Shown one piece after another: positions 10,200 through 20,148 of a stretch of DNA of 64,000 bases. The notes under the pieces were generated by a model. The model had not been told where the DNA came from, made no database searches, and saw only the letters and a program-made list of their open reading frames with translations. Source of the stretch: Eucommia ulmoides (lineage: Eukaryota > Streptophyta > Magnoliopsida > Garryales > Eucommiaceae). Each line of letters starts with the position of its first letter. Positions within the stretch are counted from its first letter, which is position 1. A program made the translations under genes and the position numbers. The stretch is from the NCBI GenBank assembly GCA_016647705.1, contig JAENRU010000487.1:434001-498000 (forward strand), written 5' to 3'.

Positions 10200-10277
10200 A
10201 CGTCACATTACACCCCGAGGCCCTATCGCCTGAGGCCGGGCGTGACATCATCTTGATATTACCTGACCAACTAATAA

Positions 10278-10339
<62 letters not shown>

Positions 10340-10435
10340 CAAAAATATATTTACCAATTTCAAAATTCAGAAATACACGTGTCTCAAATATCCATAACAA
10401 AGCTATAAAAAAAATTGAACCTTTCACGATTCATA
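10200..10435 (-). mobile_element. Left part of an older element split by the LTR retrotransposon
   Basis: TGACGTCACATTACACCCCG and the flanking GGCCGGGCGTGACATC match, in reverse complement, the end of the repeat-bearing element near 44790-44860. The right part resumes at 16047 (TCTGACTCTACCTAGTGCC, compare the reverse complement at 44627-44650). The target duplication TCATA lies at the break. So a relative of the 43.6-44.86 kb element, in opposite orientation, was the landing site. Confidence 0.6.
10268..10338. repeat. (TA)n microsatellite
   Basis: About 70 bp of nearly pure TA. Confidence 0.95.
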
Positions 10436-10774
10436 TGTAATACCCAATTTATATTTTTGAAAATATTACTTTATAAAAAAGTCTAATGTTTTGAGACTGA
10501 TTTGCGAATTTATGGTATGAATAATATTTGATAATTTTTTAGAGTTAAATGTATATTTTTAATTGATTTTAGAAGTTTTGGAACTATTGTGCTATTTAAA
10601 ATATATTTTTAAGAGTTTTAGAGTACAATTAATATTTTTTTATTTTAAAAGGAACCTTAACGTAGATAAATAAATATATAAATAAATAATGGCCAAAATG
10701 GTTTCCTTCCTTAGGAAGGAAACCATAATGGCCACACACACACACACATATATATATAGAAAGGAAATCATAAT

Positions 10775-10842
<68 letters not shown>

Positions 10843-11701
10843 CTTTTATGCTGAATATGATCCTTCTCTTTCTCCTCCACTGTTTCGGCCACCCTCCCTA
10901 AATATATATATATTCGGATTCCGGTTTCGAATTTCAGGTAGAATTTCTAACTCTTCTAATATTTGTATTTAATCCATCTATTGAGTGATTTACATTATTA
11001 TTGTAGGTGAATTTATCGTTATTAGTTCGCATGAAATAATTATGATTATGTGAAAATTATGTGAAAATCATGTCAACCTGTTTTATTTGTCATATTAATT
11101 AAATGCCTGTATTAGAGGGGTTAGAGTTTTACTGAACGTCGGCTCACAACCTTACAGTTTTGATTGCAAGACCGGTAAGAACGAAACGACACCAAATATT
11201 ATATTAAAATTTTTGTTTGTAATAATTGTAATTAATATTTACCGTTGTAAAAATTGACTCAATAAATCGAATATAATTATTGTCGTTGTATTATAGAATT
11301 TAAATCGATAATTATTACTGTCGTTGTAATTGTATATTAAATTAAAATTTAAACTTTAGTATTAAATTGACCGGCGCCAGAAATTTATTTGAATATATTT
11401 GGAAATAATGCGGCAATAGGAATTTCAATTGAGTTTCTATTTAATCCGTAATAGTCGCATTTATTATTTACAACTACCGTGAGCGAACCGGCACGGAATT
11501 GAAAATTCGAAATAATTGTAATAGTTGTAGCTATTATTTACGGTTGTACAAGCTACCTGAAAATTCAACAAATTATAATTATCGTTGTCGCATTGTAAAA
11601 AGTCTCGCATTTTATTAACGAAATATTGGGCAATCAATTTTGGCGTTACATTCTCTAAGGGGAGAAACCGCGTAATGGCCTTGGGAAATCGGGCCTTTAC
11701 A
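10436..11701 (+). repeat. 5' LTR of the non-autonomous element
   Basis: A 1266-bp LTR. It contains the inverted repeat GTTTCCTTCCTTAGGAAGGA (from about 10700), then a CA/TA microsatellite, and conserved GTCGTTGTA-type repeats downstream. It is aligned throughout to 14741-16041. Substitutions and several indels separate the two LTRs, so the insertion is not recent. Confidence 0.85.
10728..10840. repeat. Compound (CA)n/(TA)n microsatellite in the 5' LTR
   Basis: CA runs at about 10734-10748 and 10777-10809 are each followed by TA runs. The 3' LTR has only short TA/CA runs and a duplicated hairpin at the same place, so this part is expanding independently. Confidence 0.9.
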
Positions 11702-11720
11702 AGTAGTATCAGAGCGGGTT
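11702..11720 (+). other. Primer-binding site (initiator tRNA-Met type)
   Basis: AGTAGTATCAGAGCGGG directly follows the 5' LTR. It matches the usual plant tRNA-iMet primer site TGGTATCAGAGC except near its start. Minus-strand DNA synthesis of the element would start here. Confidence 0.75.
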
Positions 11721-12824
11721 TACGACTGCCCTGCGCTTGGGTTATGGTACCCATTATTCATAATTAATTATCCAATATTAAAAAAAAAATGATTGTTATT
11801 TCAACAAATATTTTTTGCATAATCCAATAATTCATAAAAAAAAATGCATGTTACTGTTTTAAAGTATGCATGAGGTGTAAAAAAAAATATTATATGTTTT
11901 TGGGTGGTCTAACACTTTGCACCCAGTTGTTACCATTATTCCATTTTGCTCCTTATAGTTGCAATATGCTTTATTTTGATTTTTGATGATAAAATATTAT
12001 TGCATGGTTTATAAGTTATTTTATATCGTTTTAGTGGTTAAAAAGAAATTGCAAATATATAGGAATTGGAAACAATGAAATAAAAGACTTTACTTAGGAA
12101 ATTCTATCTTTGGCCCCAAGTTATGGTATGGTTGTTTATGTGGACCTTTTGGTTAGTCCAATTGCACAGATTGGTCTCTATAGTTTTTATAGTTTCAATT
12201 TGTACATTTGGTTTCAATTTGGTTGTTTATGACCATTTTGTATTTTTAAACACTTTGGACTCTCGAAGTTTAACTAAAATCTCACATTGGTCTCTACAAT
12301 TTCAATTTAAATATATTAACATTTAGGGTGACGTTTGATTAATGTGACTTACCGATAGTAAGTAATGTGAGGTTTGGAAAACAAAAATTAATTAAGATTA
12401 CGAATGCTATGATAAATGGATTGTTATGATAAATTGCCATGATAAATTGCCTCATGGACGAACTACAATTTATTTTACTTGATGGGCCTAATAATGGATA
12501 GCCTTATTAAATTATTATGATAAATTTTCGGTAATAAATTATGTAGACTTGGGGAGTGGTAGGTTAATAATAGACCATATGATTTATTGTTGAATTGAAA
12601 ATATTGATTTAAAGGTGTGTACTGTCTTCTATATAAATCGTGAAATTATATTTTTGTATTAAATTGTGGAAAAAAAAAATAGTGCTGATGGAAATTGACC
12701 ATTTTACGATAATTAATGGATCAAGTGAAATTTTAAAGGTGAAAAATAATTTTATTATCCTACTATACCATAGTTGTCTTCTCATTAGGAGGGTCAGTCC
12801 TGCAAGATGTGGATATATGTTATT
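11721..12824 (+). other. Non-coding interior of the LTR element, 5' half
   Basis: AT-rich, with no gag, protease or RT motifs in any frame. Short open frames (for example 12123-12326) look random. Confidence 0.6.
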
Positions 12825-13028
12825 ACCTGTCAAGCAACTTCTGCAGGGTGGATATATTATATATATTATTACCTGTCCGGCATGTCCTGCAGGGTGGATA
12901 TATTATATATGTTGTTACCTGTCAGGCAAATTCTGCAGGGTGGATATATTATATATATTATTACCTGTTCGGCAAGTCCTGCAGTGTGGATATATTATAT
13001 ATGTTGTTACCTGTCAGGCAAGTTCTGC

Positions 13029-13087
<59 letters not shown>

Positions 13088-13350
13088 ACTTGTTAGGCAA
13101 GTCCTACAGGGTGGATATATTATATATGTTGTTACCTGTTGGCAAGTCCTGCAGAGTGGATATATTATAAATGTTATTACCTATCAGGCAAGTCCTGCAT
13201 GGTGGATATATTATATATGTTGTTACCTGTCAGACAAATTCTATAGGGTGGATATACTATATATATTGTTACCTATTAGGCAAGTCCTGTAGGGTGGATA
13301 TATTATATATGTTGTTACCCGTTAGGCAAGTCATACATGGTAGATATGAT
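12825..13350 (+). repeat. 46-bp hairpin minisatellite, 11 units
   Basis: The unit is ACCTGTCAGGCAAGTCCTGCAGGGTGGATATATTATATATGTTGTT-like. Starts fall at 12825, 12871, 12917, 12963, 13009, 13088, 13134, 13179, 13225, 13271 and 13317. The fifth unit has an expanded TA tract (13036-13081). Within each unit CCTGTCAGG can pair with CCTGCAGG across a CAAGT loop. The long reading frames over the array are a by-product of the 46-bp period. A related 44-bp array is at 43642-44085. Confidence 0.92.
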
Positions 13351-13398
13351 AACTCCCGATCGTGAGGTAAAATGATCCTATGACTGGCAAAGAAGTAT
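13351..13398 (+). other. Conserved GATCGT...GATC block after the minisatellite
   Basis: CCCGATCGTGAGGTAAAATG followed by ATCCTATGACTGG. Near-identical blocks sit right after the 44-bp array (44118-44160) and, inverted, at 16352-16390. GATCGT and its partner around GAGGTAAA make a small stem. The constant position beside both arrays suggests a functional or shared ancestral unit. Confidence 0.7.
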
Positions 13399-14740
13399 GC
13401 TATTTTATTATATACAAATGAATTGATCACTTGATTTAAATTTGATTGTTTTGTTACGATAATATTTTGTTGGAATTTGGATATTTCCCAATGTGGCTAT
13501 ACTTTATTGGAAAATGGATTTTGATAAAAAAAAAAAAAAATATTTAATTCATAAAATACTTTTATACTACAAAGACAGTATACTGATAAAAATAATTCGG
13601 ATAGATATTGGTCTATTACTAACGATTAGTAGAGGCAGAGTCGGAGTGTGGGATTAATAATAGCACTAGTGAGAGCCAATTGTTACATAAGAATGTTAAC
13701 TTAAACCTTTTTTAAGCTTAATTGATGTGGTAGAAATGTGATTGGGGACCTTATGTAATATTTTTGTTTATGTAGTTTACATGAGTACTAAATTATGTAT
13801 TGAACTCGATATTTAGGTGGTTTGAAATGTAATTATGTGATTTAGGATATATTTGGTTTATATAATTGACACGTGTTTATGTGTTTCAATACATATTTAT
13901 GTGGTTGAGACATGTTTATATATTTCGACATGTAGTTATGTATTTTGATATGTATTAATGTGGTTGATACGTATTTATGAGTTTCCAGATATGTTTATAT
14001 GATGGAAACGTATTTGGATATTTGGTGACATACTTATGTAGTTGGGAAGTATTTATGTGTTTTCAGACGTATTGTGAAAAAAAATTTTGTTTGAAATTTT
14101 AATTGTTTGATTTTATGAAAAAGTTTACGAGATTATTGGAAGTTTAATGTGAATATTGGAGGTAGTCATTTTTAGTCTCACGGGACAGTCTATTAGGAAT
14201 TTGGGTTATCTATTGGCTATATTATTGGTTGCGAATATGTTGGCTTGAAATGTTGGATGAAATTGGTAAATGCTGGTTATGGGATATGACAGTAGACTTG
14301 AAAAGTTATGTCAAGTGGGAAATTATTGAAGTCGTAGATTTGTTGGAATTGAGATAGACCCCAATTCAATGAGACTACCATGATATTTTAAAGATATATT
14401 GTTATTTATTGTTATTTTCATCAGAGTAGTAGTGTAGTGGAAGCGTTTAAAAACATAAGATTCTTCGGTAATTAGTTATCTGTACTAAGTGTTACCGACC
14501 AAAGTGCACCATGTCCGTATGTTGTTGGATATAACGTGGGCCATTGCGAATGAGAATGTTGCGATGAGTAGAATGAATTTTGATGGCTATGAATTATGAG
14601 TGATTTTCGGTTATGGGACCTTACATAAAGAACAATTGTTCTAGAATCGAGTGTGAGTAACATGACCATACGGTGCAATTCTAAATTATTACCGTTTTAA
14701 ACGAATTTTTTAGGACAAAATTTATTTAATCAGGGTAGAT
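13399..14740 (+). other. Non-coding interior of the LTR element, 3' half
   Basis: AT-rich. It includes loosely repeated phrases of the type TTATGTGTTT..ACATATTTATG (13800-14060). No domain is seen. Just before the 3' LTR stands AGGACAAAATTTATTTAATC, which corresponds to the end of the chromovirus coding/PPT region at 18.5 kb. The polypurine tract itself is weak (CAGGGTAGAT). Confidence 0.55.
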
Positions 14741-15144
14741 TGTAATACCCCAAAAATTTATATTTTTGAAAATATTACTTTATAGAAAAGTCTAATGTTT
14801 TGGGATTAGTTTGAGAATTTATGATATGAATAATATTTGATAATTTTTTAGAGTTAAATGTATATTTTTAATTGATTTTAAAAATTTTGGGACTATTGTA
14901 CTATTTAAAATATATTTTTAAGAGTTTTGAGATATAATTAATATTTTTTTTATTTTAAAAAGGACCTTAACGTAAATAAATAAATAATGGCCAATATAGT
15001 TTCCTTCCTAGGAAGGAAACCATAATGGCCATATATATATACACATATAATGGCCATATAGTTTCCTTCCTAGGAAGGAAACCATAATGGCCATATATAT
15101 ATATACACATATATACAGGTGGCGTTTTGCATGTGTTTATATAG

Positions 15145-15189
<45 letters not shown>

Positions 15190-16041
15190 TATGATGAATT
15201 ATAATATTAAACCTTGCGGAATAATATTTTTGAGCGAGATTAATATTTCGGTTCGGATTCCGACTTCGAATTTCAAATAGAATTTCTAACTCTTCTAATA
15301 TTTGTATTTAATCTATCTACTGAGTGATTTACGTTATTATTGTCAGTGAATTTATTGTTGTTAGTTCACATGAAATAATTATGATTATGTGAAAATTATG
15401 TGAAAATCATGTCAGTGTGTTTTATTTGTCGTATTAATTAAAAGCCTGTATTAGAGGGGTTAGAGTTCTACTGAGCGTCAGCTCACAACCCTACAGTTTT
15501 GATTACAGGGCCAGTGAGAATGAAACGGCACTAGGGATTATATCAAAATTTCTGTTTGTAATAATTGTAGTTAATATTTACCGTTGTAAAAATTGACTCA
15601 ATAAATCGAATATAATTATTGTTGTCGTATTATAGAATTTAAATTGATAATTATAATTGTCGTTGTAATTGTATATTAAATTACAAATTTAAACTTTAGT
15701 ATTAAATTGATCGGCGCCAGGAATTTATTTGAATATATTTGAAAATAATGCAGCGACATGAATTTCAGTTTAGTTTCTATTGAATTCGTAATAGTCACAT
15801 TTATTATTTACAACTACCATGAGCGAATAAGCACGGAAGTGGAAATTCGAAATAATTATAATTGTTGTAGCTATTATTTACGGTTGTACAAGCTACCTAA
15901 AAATTCAACAAATTATAATTGTCGTTGTCGCATTGTAAAAAGTCTCGCATTATATTAACGAAATATTGGGCGATCGATTTTGGCGTTACATTCTCCAAGG
16001 TGAAAAATCGCGTAATGGCCCTAGGAAATCGGGCCGTTACA
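14741..16041 (+). repeat. 3' LTR of the non-autonomous element
   Basis: A 1301-bp LTR, TGTAATACCCC...GGGCCGTTACA. The palindrome TTTCCTTCCTAGGAAGGAAA occurs twice (near 15001 and 15061), each time followed by ACCATAATGGCC. An (AAT)n run at 15147-15189 is absent from the 5' LTR. It is flanked on the right by TSD TCATA (16042-16046). Confidence 0.87.
15147..15189. repeat. (AAT)n microsatellite in the 3' LTR
   Basis: About 14 ATA/AAT units, present in this LTR only. Confidence 0.95.
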
Positions 16042-16046
16042 TCATA

Positions 16047-16784
16047 CCTATCCCGAAAATCCTCCCAAAAACACCACCACCATCTGACTCTACCTAGTGC
16101 CAGTAGTGGATTCGTCACTAGCCGAGGAACTTGAGACCAAATATTTTATCGGTGTACTGTCTTCATAATATAAAAATAATTTATGGATTAAGCATAATTG
16201 TGAAATACCATTTTTCAGAATATAATATAAAGATAATTGTATACTGAGCCAAAATAAAATTTTACAGCTATTATCACAATAAAATAAATGTATTTCAATT
16301 AAATAATTAGATTATTTTGATATATAATAAAATACCGCACACATATTTCTCTACTAGTCGTAGGATCGTTTCACCTCACGATTGAAAGTTACGATTGTAT
16401 CGTAACGGGTATAACTATGCAATCTAAGGTTACTATCAGTGTCAGGACTATTTAATAGCTCAGATGGTAGAAGCCTACACATGGTATAAACCATCATATC
16501 ATGATGATAAACATCATCAACAACAACGACAACAACAACATATATCAACCATCTGTAAGACTTACTCAGCTGTCAGGTCACAACATAACATCCTACAAGA
16601 CATACCTTCCTGTTAGGACCAATAACATCCCACAGGACATGCCCTCTTGTTGAGATCACACTATAACATAGTTGGACAATAAAATCATTTCCTACATTTA
16701 AAAATTTATTTGATCCGTATCACGTTATAAAATAATTTGTTTTAATAAACTCTTTCTTTTCACATTTGAGTACGAAAATATAAT
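16047..16784 (-). mobile_element. Right part of the older interrupted element
   Basis: Read on the minus strand, the conserved block (16352-16390) and about three worn units of the hairpin minisatellite (16560-16680, CTGTCAGG/CCTGTTAGG/CTTGTTG motifs) are recognisable. 16080-16150 matches the reverse complement of about 44570-44650 (ACTCTACCTAGTGCCAGTAG). Together with 10200-10435 it forms an inverted relative of the 43.6-44.86 kb element. Confidence 0.6.
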
Positions 16785-17090
16785 TTGACAATTTACATAG
16801 AAGACAATATACTTACTTTGATTTTTGCGCTACTAGAGCAATTGAGGTCATCTTTTCTAACAAGGAAGAATTTTGTAGAGAAGGGATACACATTCGAAGA
16901 TAAACAATCTGTTAAGATTAATGATAGAGATGTGGTAGCATATTTTTCTGGGAGTAACCCCTCATCTAGACCAAAAGATGAGATTGATGAAATTTTTGCA
17001 GAATTTGATGGGGGAGAACCTTATAAGAAAATAGTCTCAATTCCGAAAAATAATAGTAAAAAAAAGGCTTTGGTGGTATGGGTGTATTAA
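16785..17090 (+). other. Unrecognised 101-codon open frame
   Basis: An open frame with a charged C-terminal half (RPKDEIDEIFAEFDGGEPY) that looks more protein-like than its surroundings. No family is recognised. It could be an exon fragment of a host gene or a LINE ORF1 piece, because the following T/G-rich sequence resembles a LINE 3' end. No start context or splice sites argue for expression. Confidence 0.3.
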
Positions 17091-18056
17091 CAATCTTTTC
17101 TTGGCACTTGGGTTTGTGAAGTTGGCTATAATTGGGGGTTCTAGTGCTAGGTTGTGCTGTAATTGGGAACCTTCATTTGAATGATTGGTTGTGTTTGGGG
17201 TGCTTCTTTTTTGTTTTCAAAGTTAGTGAATTGTTTTTCTTGAGTCGAGCTTTATCATCTGATTATTCTCCGTTTCAAAGGTTAGTCATTGTCGGGAATG
17301 GTCTTGTTCCTTGGTTTTTTAGTTGAAGTGGCACCTTGGTCAATGGGTGAACACATGGAGCTACATCAGAATAACGTGGCAGGGTGTGCAATTCTTTAAG
17401 GGGCTGTGCCATTGAACATGGAAGGAAGGAGTTTTACTCGTGGGCATTTTGCTGGTGTTGTTTTATCGAGTTCGCTGGGTGGCCTAGAGTATTGGATTTT
17501 GGGTGTAATAGTTATTAGTGATTAGCTTCTTTGGCCATCGTAGTTGTAATGTATTTCTTGTATTTTCTGGGTGTGATTTTTCGGACTACACGATAAATTG
17601 TTATTGTGTAGTATAGCTGTGTTCTGTATTACATGTAGGTTGGGTGACTTTTCCCCTTATTAATATATTCCATCGCTTATCGAAAAATAAAATAAAATAT
17701 GCTACCATTGTAATACGGACGTGGTCGGCGTCATCTGTGAACCTAATAACTAAAGGGCTTAAACTAAAAATTTATTTAAATAAATCTAATATGCAATACA
17801 TGACCCTAAAATGCAATCTTTCCCATTCCCAATTTTTTTTTTTTTTTGATTATACGAATTTACCAAACGCCCAATTTCCACAGTACAAAATTTACTATAA
17901 TAACGACTACGAATTACTTTCTATTAATAATTTAATCAACAAGAAAATATTAATTAACCGTTAAAAATATTATTAGTCAATGTAGTATTAGAATTATCAT
18001 TTTAATAAAATTTACGATTTTTATTTTAAATTGTATTACTCACAATTTTGCTATAT
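17091..18056. other. Intergenic sequence without a recognised gene
   Basis: 17100-17640 is T/G-rich and resembles the sequence at about 31600-31970 in composition, possibly a LINE 3' part. 17640-18056 is AT-rich. Nothing firm is seen. Confidence 0.4.
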
Positions 18057-18493
18057 CTATATATAATTATACCCACTATATTTCTCGAATTCATGTATAT
18101 ATTTTTCATATATACACATGTACATGCCCGCACAAATAGTGTCATAAATTAAATGTGGTATATATTTTATTTTAGCAATATATATATATATATATGGTTT
18201 GTGTTGTTTCCTTCCTTGGGAAGGAAACAACATGGACCATATTTTCATTTATTTATTTACATTAATTATCCCTATTGAAATAAAAAAAAATTAATTATAT
18301 CACAAAATTTTTAAAAATTATATTTTAAATAACTTAATAATCCTTACACTTTTAAAAATCAAAATTAAATCAACATATTAGTCCTTAAAATTTTTGAAGT
18401 AAAATTTAAATAGCACATTGAACACCATTATTTTTTCTAAATATTCTAAAATGCAACTAAAAATATGCATGTGCAAATATTAGGCTTTACAAT
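18057..18493 (-). repeat. Partial 3' LTR of a chromovirus-type gypsy element
   Basis: On the minus strand it starts TGTAAAGCCTAATATTTGC at 18493. It shares the order of motifs of the 10436/14741 LTRs: GATATAATTAA, TAAATAAATAA, then the GTTTCCTTCCCAAGGAAGGA hairpin at about 18203-18228 and a TA run. The far end is missing. It directly follows the coding end at 18500-18770. Confidence 0.7.
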
Positions 18494-18499
18494 CTTTCC

Positions 18500-18770
18500 C
18501 CCCTAAAAAAATTTTGTCCCGAAATTTTTGTTACCTTAAACGAATAAATGCGGATATTTATTCCTTATCTCCCACGTTGCCTCTTTCACGGAGTGACTGA
18601 GCCATAGAACTTTCACCAACGGGATCATTTTCTTCCGCAATAGTGAATTTTTACGACTTAGAATCTGCACTGGCTCCTCAAAGTATGACAACTCTTCTTT
18701 CAATTCGATTGGTTAAGAAGTCAACACATGCAAAGAGTCTGACACATATTTTCTGAGTATCGAAACGTTT
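18500..18770 (-). pseudogene. C-terminus of a Ty3/gypsy chromovirus polyprotein
   Basis: Minus-strand translation gives the typical C-terminal stretch after integrase: 'LRKYVSDSLHV', 'LSYFEEPVQIL', 'IPLVKVLWLSHSVKEATWEI' and 'NKYPHLFV', then a stop. A G-rich tract (GGGGGGAAAGA) suited as polypurine primer stands between it and the LTR at 18493. One internal stop is visible. The rest of the element is absent. It is probably a relic of the autonomous partner of the 10436-16041 element. Confidence 0.75.
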
Positions 18771-18779
18771 ATTTATTGA

Positions 18780-18895
18780 CAAAATAAGTTTATAAAAATT
18801 TTAGGTTTTTTTTACAAAATAAGTAGGACTCATTCAAAATTTCTCTACCCCTTTATTGGGGGTACATTGACGTGAAAGTGAAAGATTGGAAAATA
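18780..18895. repeat. Inverted copy of the copy A upstream segment
   Basis: The reverse complement of 9549-9665: ATTCAAAATTTCTCTACCCC, GGGGGTACATTGACGTGAAA and GTGAAAGATTGG are all present in reversed order. No S-RLK exon follows on the plus strand, so it is not an active promoter here. Confidence 0.75.
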
Positions 18896-18984
18896 ATATC
18901 TAAAAAAAAGTATTAGAGGACCAAATTTTAATAACAAAACAAATTAGGGGTAAAGTGTAATAATTCCAATAGTGAATTGATGTA

Positions 18985-19430
18985 GCTTTCGCCGTTAATG
19001 AGGTCGGCAAAGGCATGCTTGGATCCCCACAAAACCCTTCTTTTTGTTATTCCCCAACCAAAGGCAACACATTTGTATTTCAAAACCTCAAACTCGGGGT
19101 TGTGGACCTCGGGTTCTACTCAGAACCCGGGGTCCACAACCCTAGATTTGAGATTTTCAAAAAGAAAAAATAAAAATAAAAGGAGTTGTATATCCGGTGT
19201 TGCGAACATCGGACATACAAAATTTGATTTTTTTATACTCGGGATTGGTAACTCCAGATTTTAATAATCAGGGCTATCAATCCCGGGTAGTCTGGGTTGC
19301 ACAAATAAGTTAAAAAAACCCTAATTTTCAGTAGTTTTGGTTTTTTTTTGTTTTTTTTGCTTCTTTCTCTTCTCTTTCTTTCTTTTTCTTTTTCTTTTTT
19401 TTTTTTTTTTTTAATGTGAACGACTCCTTC
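18985..19430. mobile_element. Fragment related to the foldback Mutator-like element
   Basis: It contains palindromic pairs such as GTTGTGGACCTCGGGTTCT with AGAACCCGGGGTCCACAAC. Its tail, GGTAGTCTGGG followed by AAATAAGTTAAAAAAACCC and TTTTCAGTAGTTTTGG, parallels the right arm of the 32744-34698 element. GTGAACGACTC near 19417-19427 resembles that element's end GTAAACAACTC. A left end was not found. Confidence 0.5.
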
Positions 19431-19639
19431 ATCTTCTTTCTTCCAGTTCATTCCCTGTTGGCCGCCATCTACCACGCCTGCCACCCTCTACCATCCACCA
19501 TCTTTCTATCTCAAACAGCATAAATCTCCTCAAAACCATAACCCTAGATTCCCAAATTCAACATCAAGAACACACCAAAACAGAGAAATTCTTATCGCAG
19601 TCGAGCACAAACAACGAAAAGCGATGAATCCATTTCGGT

Positions 19640-19965
<326 letters not shown>

Positions 19966-20057
19966 ATCAGAATATTTTTGATTCTGTTTTGGCGATCGGT
20001 TGGTCGATTTTGTTATCTCCGTGCTCGGGTAGGTAGTTTGGATTTTTTTTTTAATAT

Positions 20058-20060
<3 letters not shown>

Positions 20061-20146
<86 letters not shown>
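20061..20146. repeat. (CT)n-(AT)n compound microsatellite
   Basis: About 25 CT units are followed directly by about 17 AT units. Confidence 0.95.

Positions 20147-20148
<2 letters not shown>

Larger units (their letters stand above)
10436..16041 (+). mobile_element. Complete non-autonomous Ty3/gypsy-type LTR retrotransposon
   Basis: Two direct LTRs (10436-11701 and 14741-16041) start TGTAATACCC and end in TTTACA or GTTACA. The target duplication TCATA is perfect (10431-10435 and 16042-16046). An initiator-Met-type primer site follows the 5' LTR. The 3.0-kb interior has no gag or pol. It holds AT-rich sequence and an 11-unit hairpin minisatellite. The sequence before the 3' LTR (TAGGACAAAATTTATTTAA) resembles that before the chromovirus LTR at 18.5 kb (GGGACAAAATTTTTTTAG). 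This suggests a deletion derivative mobilised by chromovirus proteins supplied in trans. Confidence 0.88.

Noticed and set aside
12825-13350. Regular repeats that look at first like a CRISPR array
   Set aside because: The units are contiguous and homologous over their whole 46 bp, with no unique spacers. The setting is a plant retrotransposon. The same holds for 43642-44085.
12640-13365. Overlapping open frames with repeated 'GGYIIYVVTCQ'-like protein
   Set aside because: They are produced by translating the 46-bp minisatellite in three frames. Period and dyads belong to the DNA, not to a protein.
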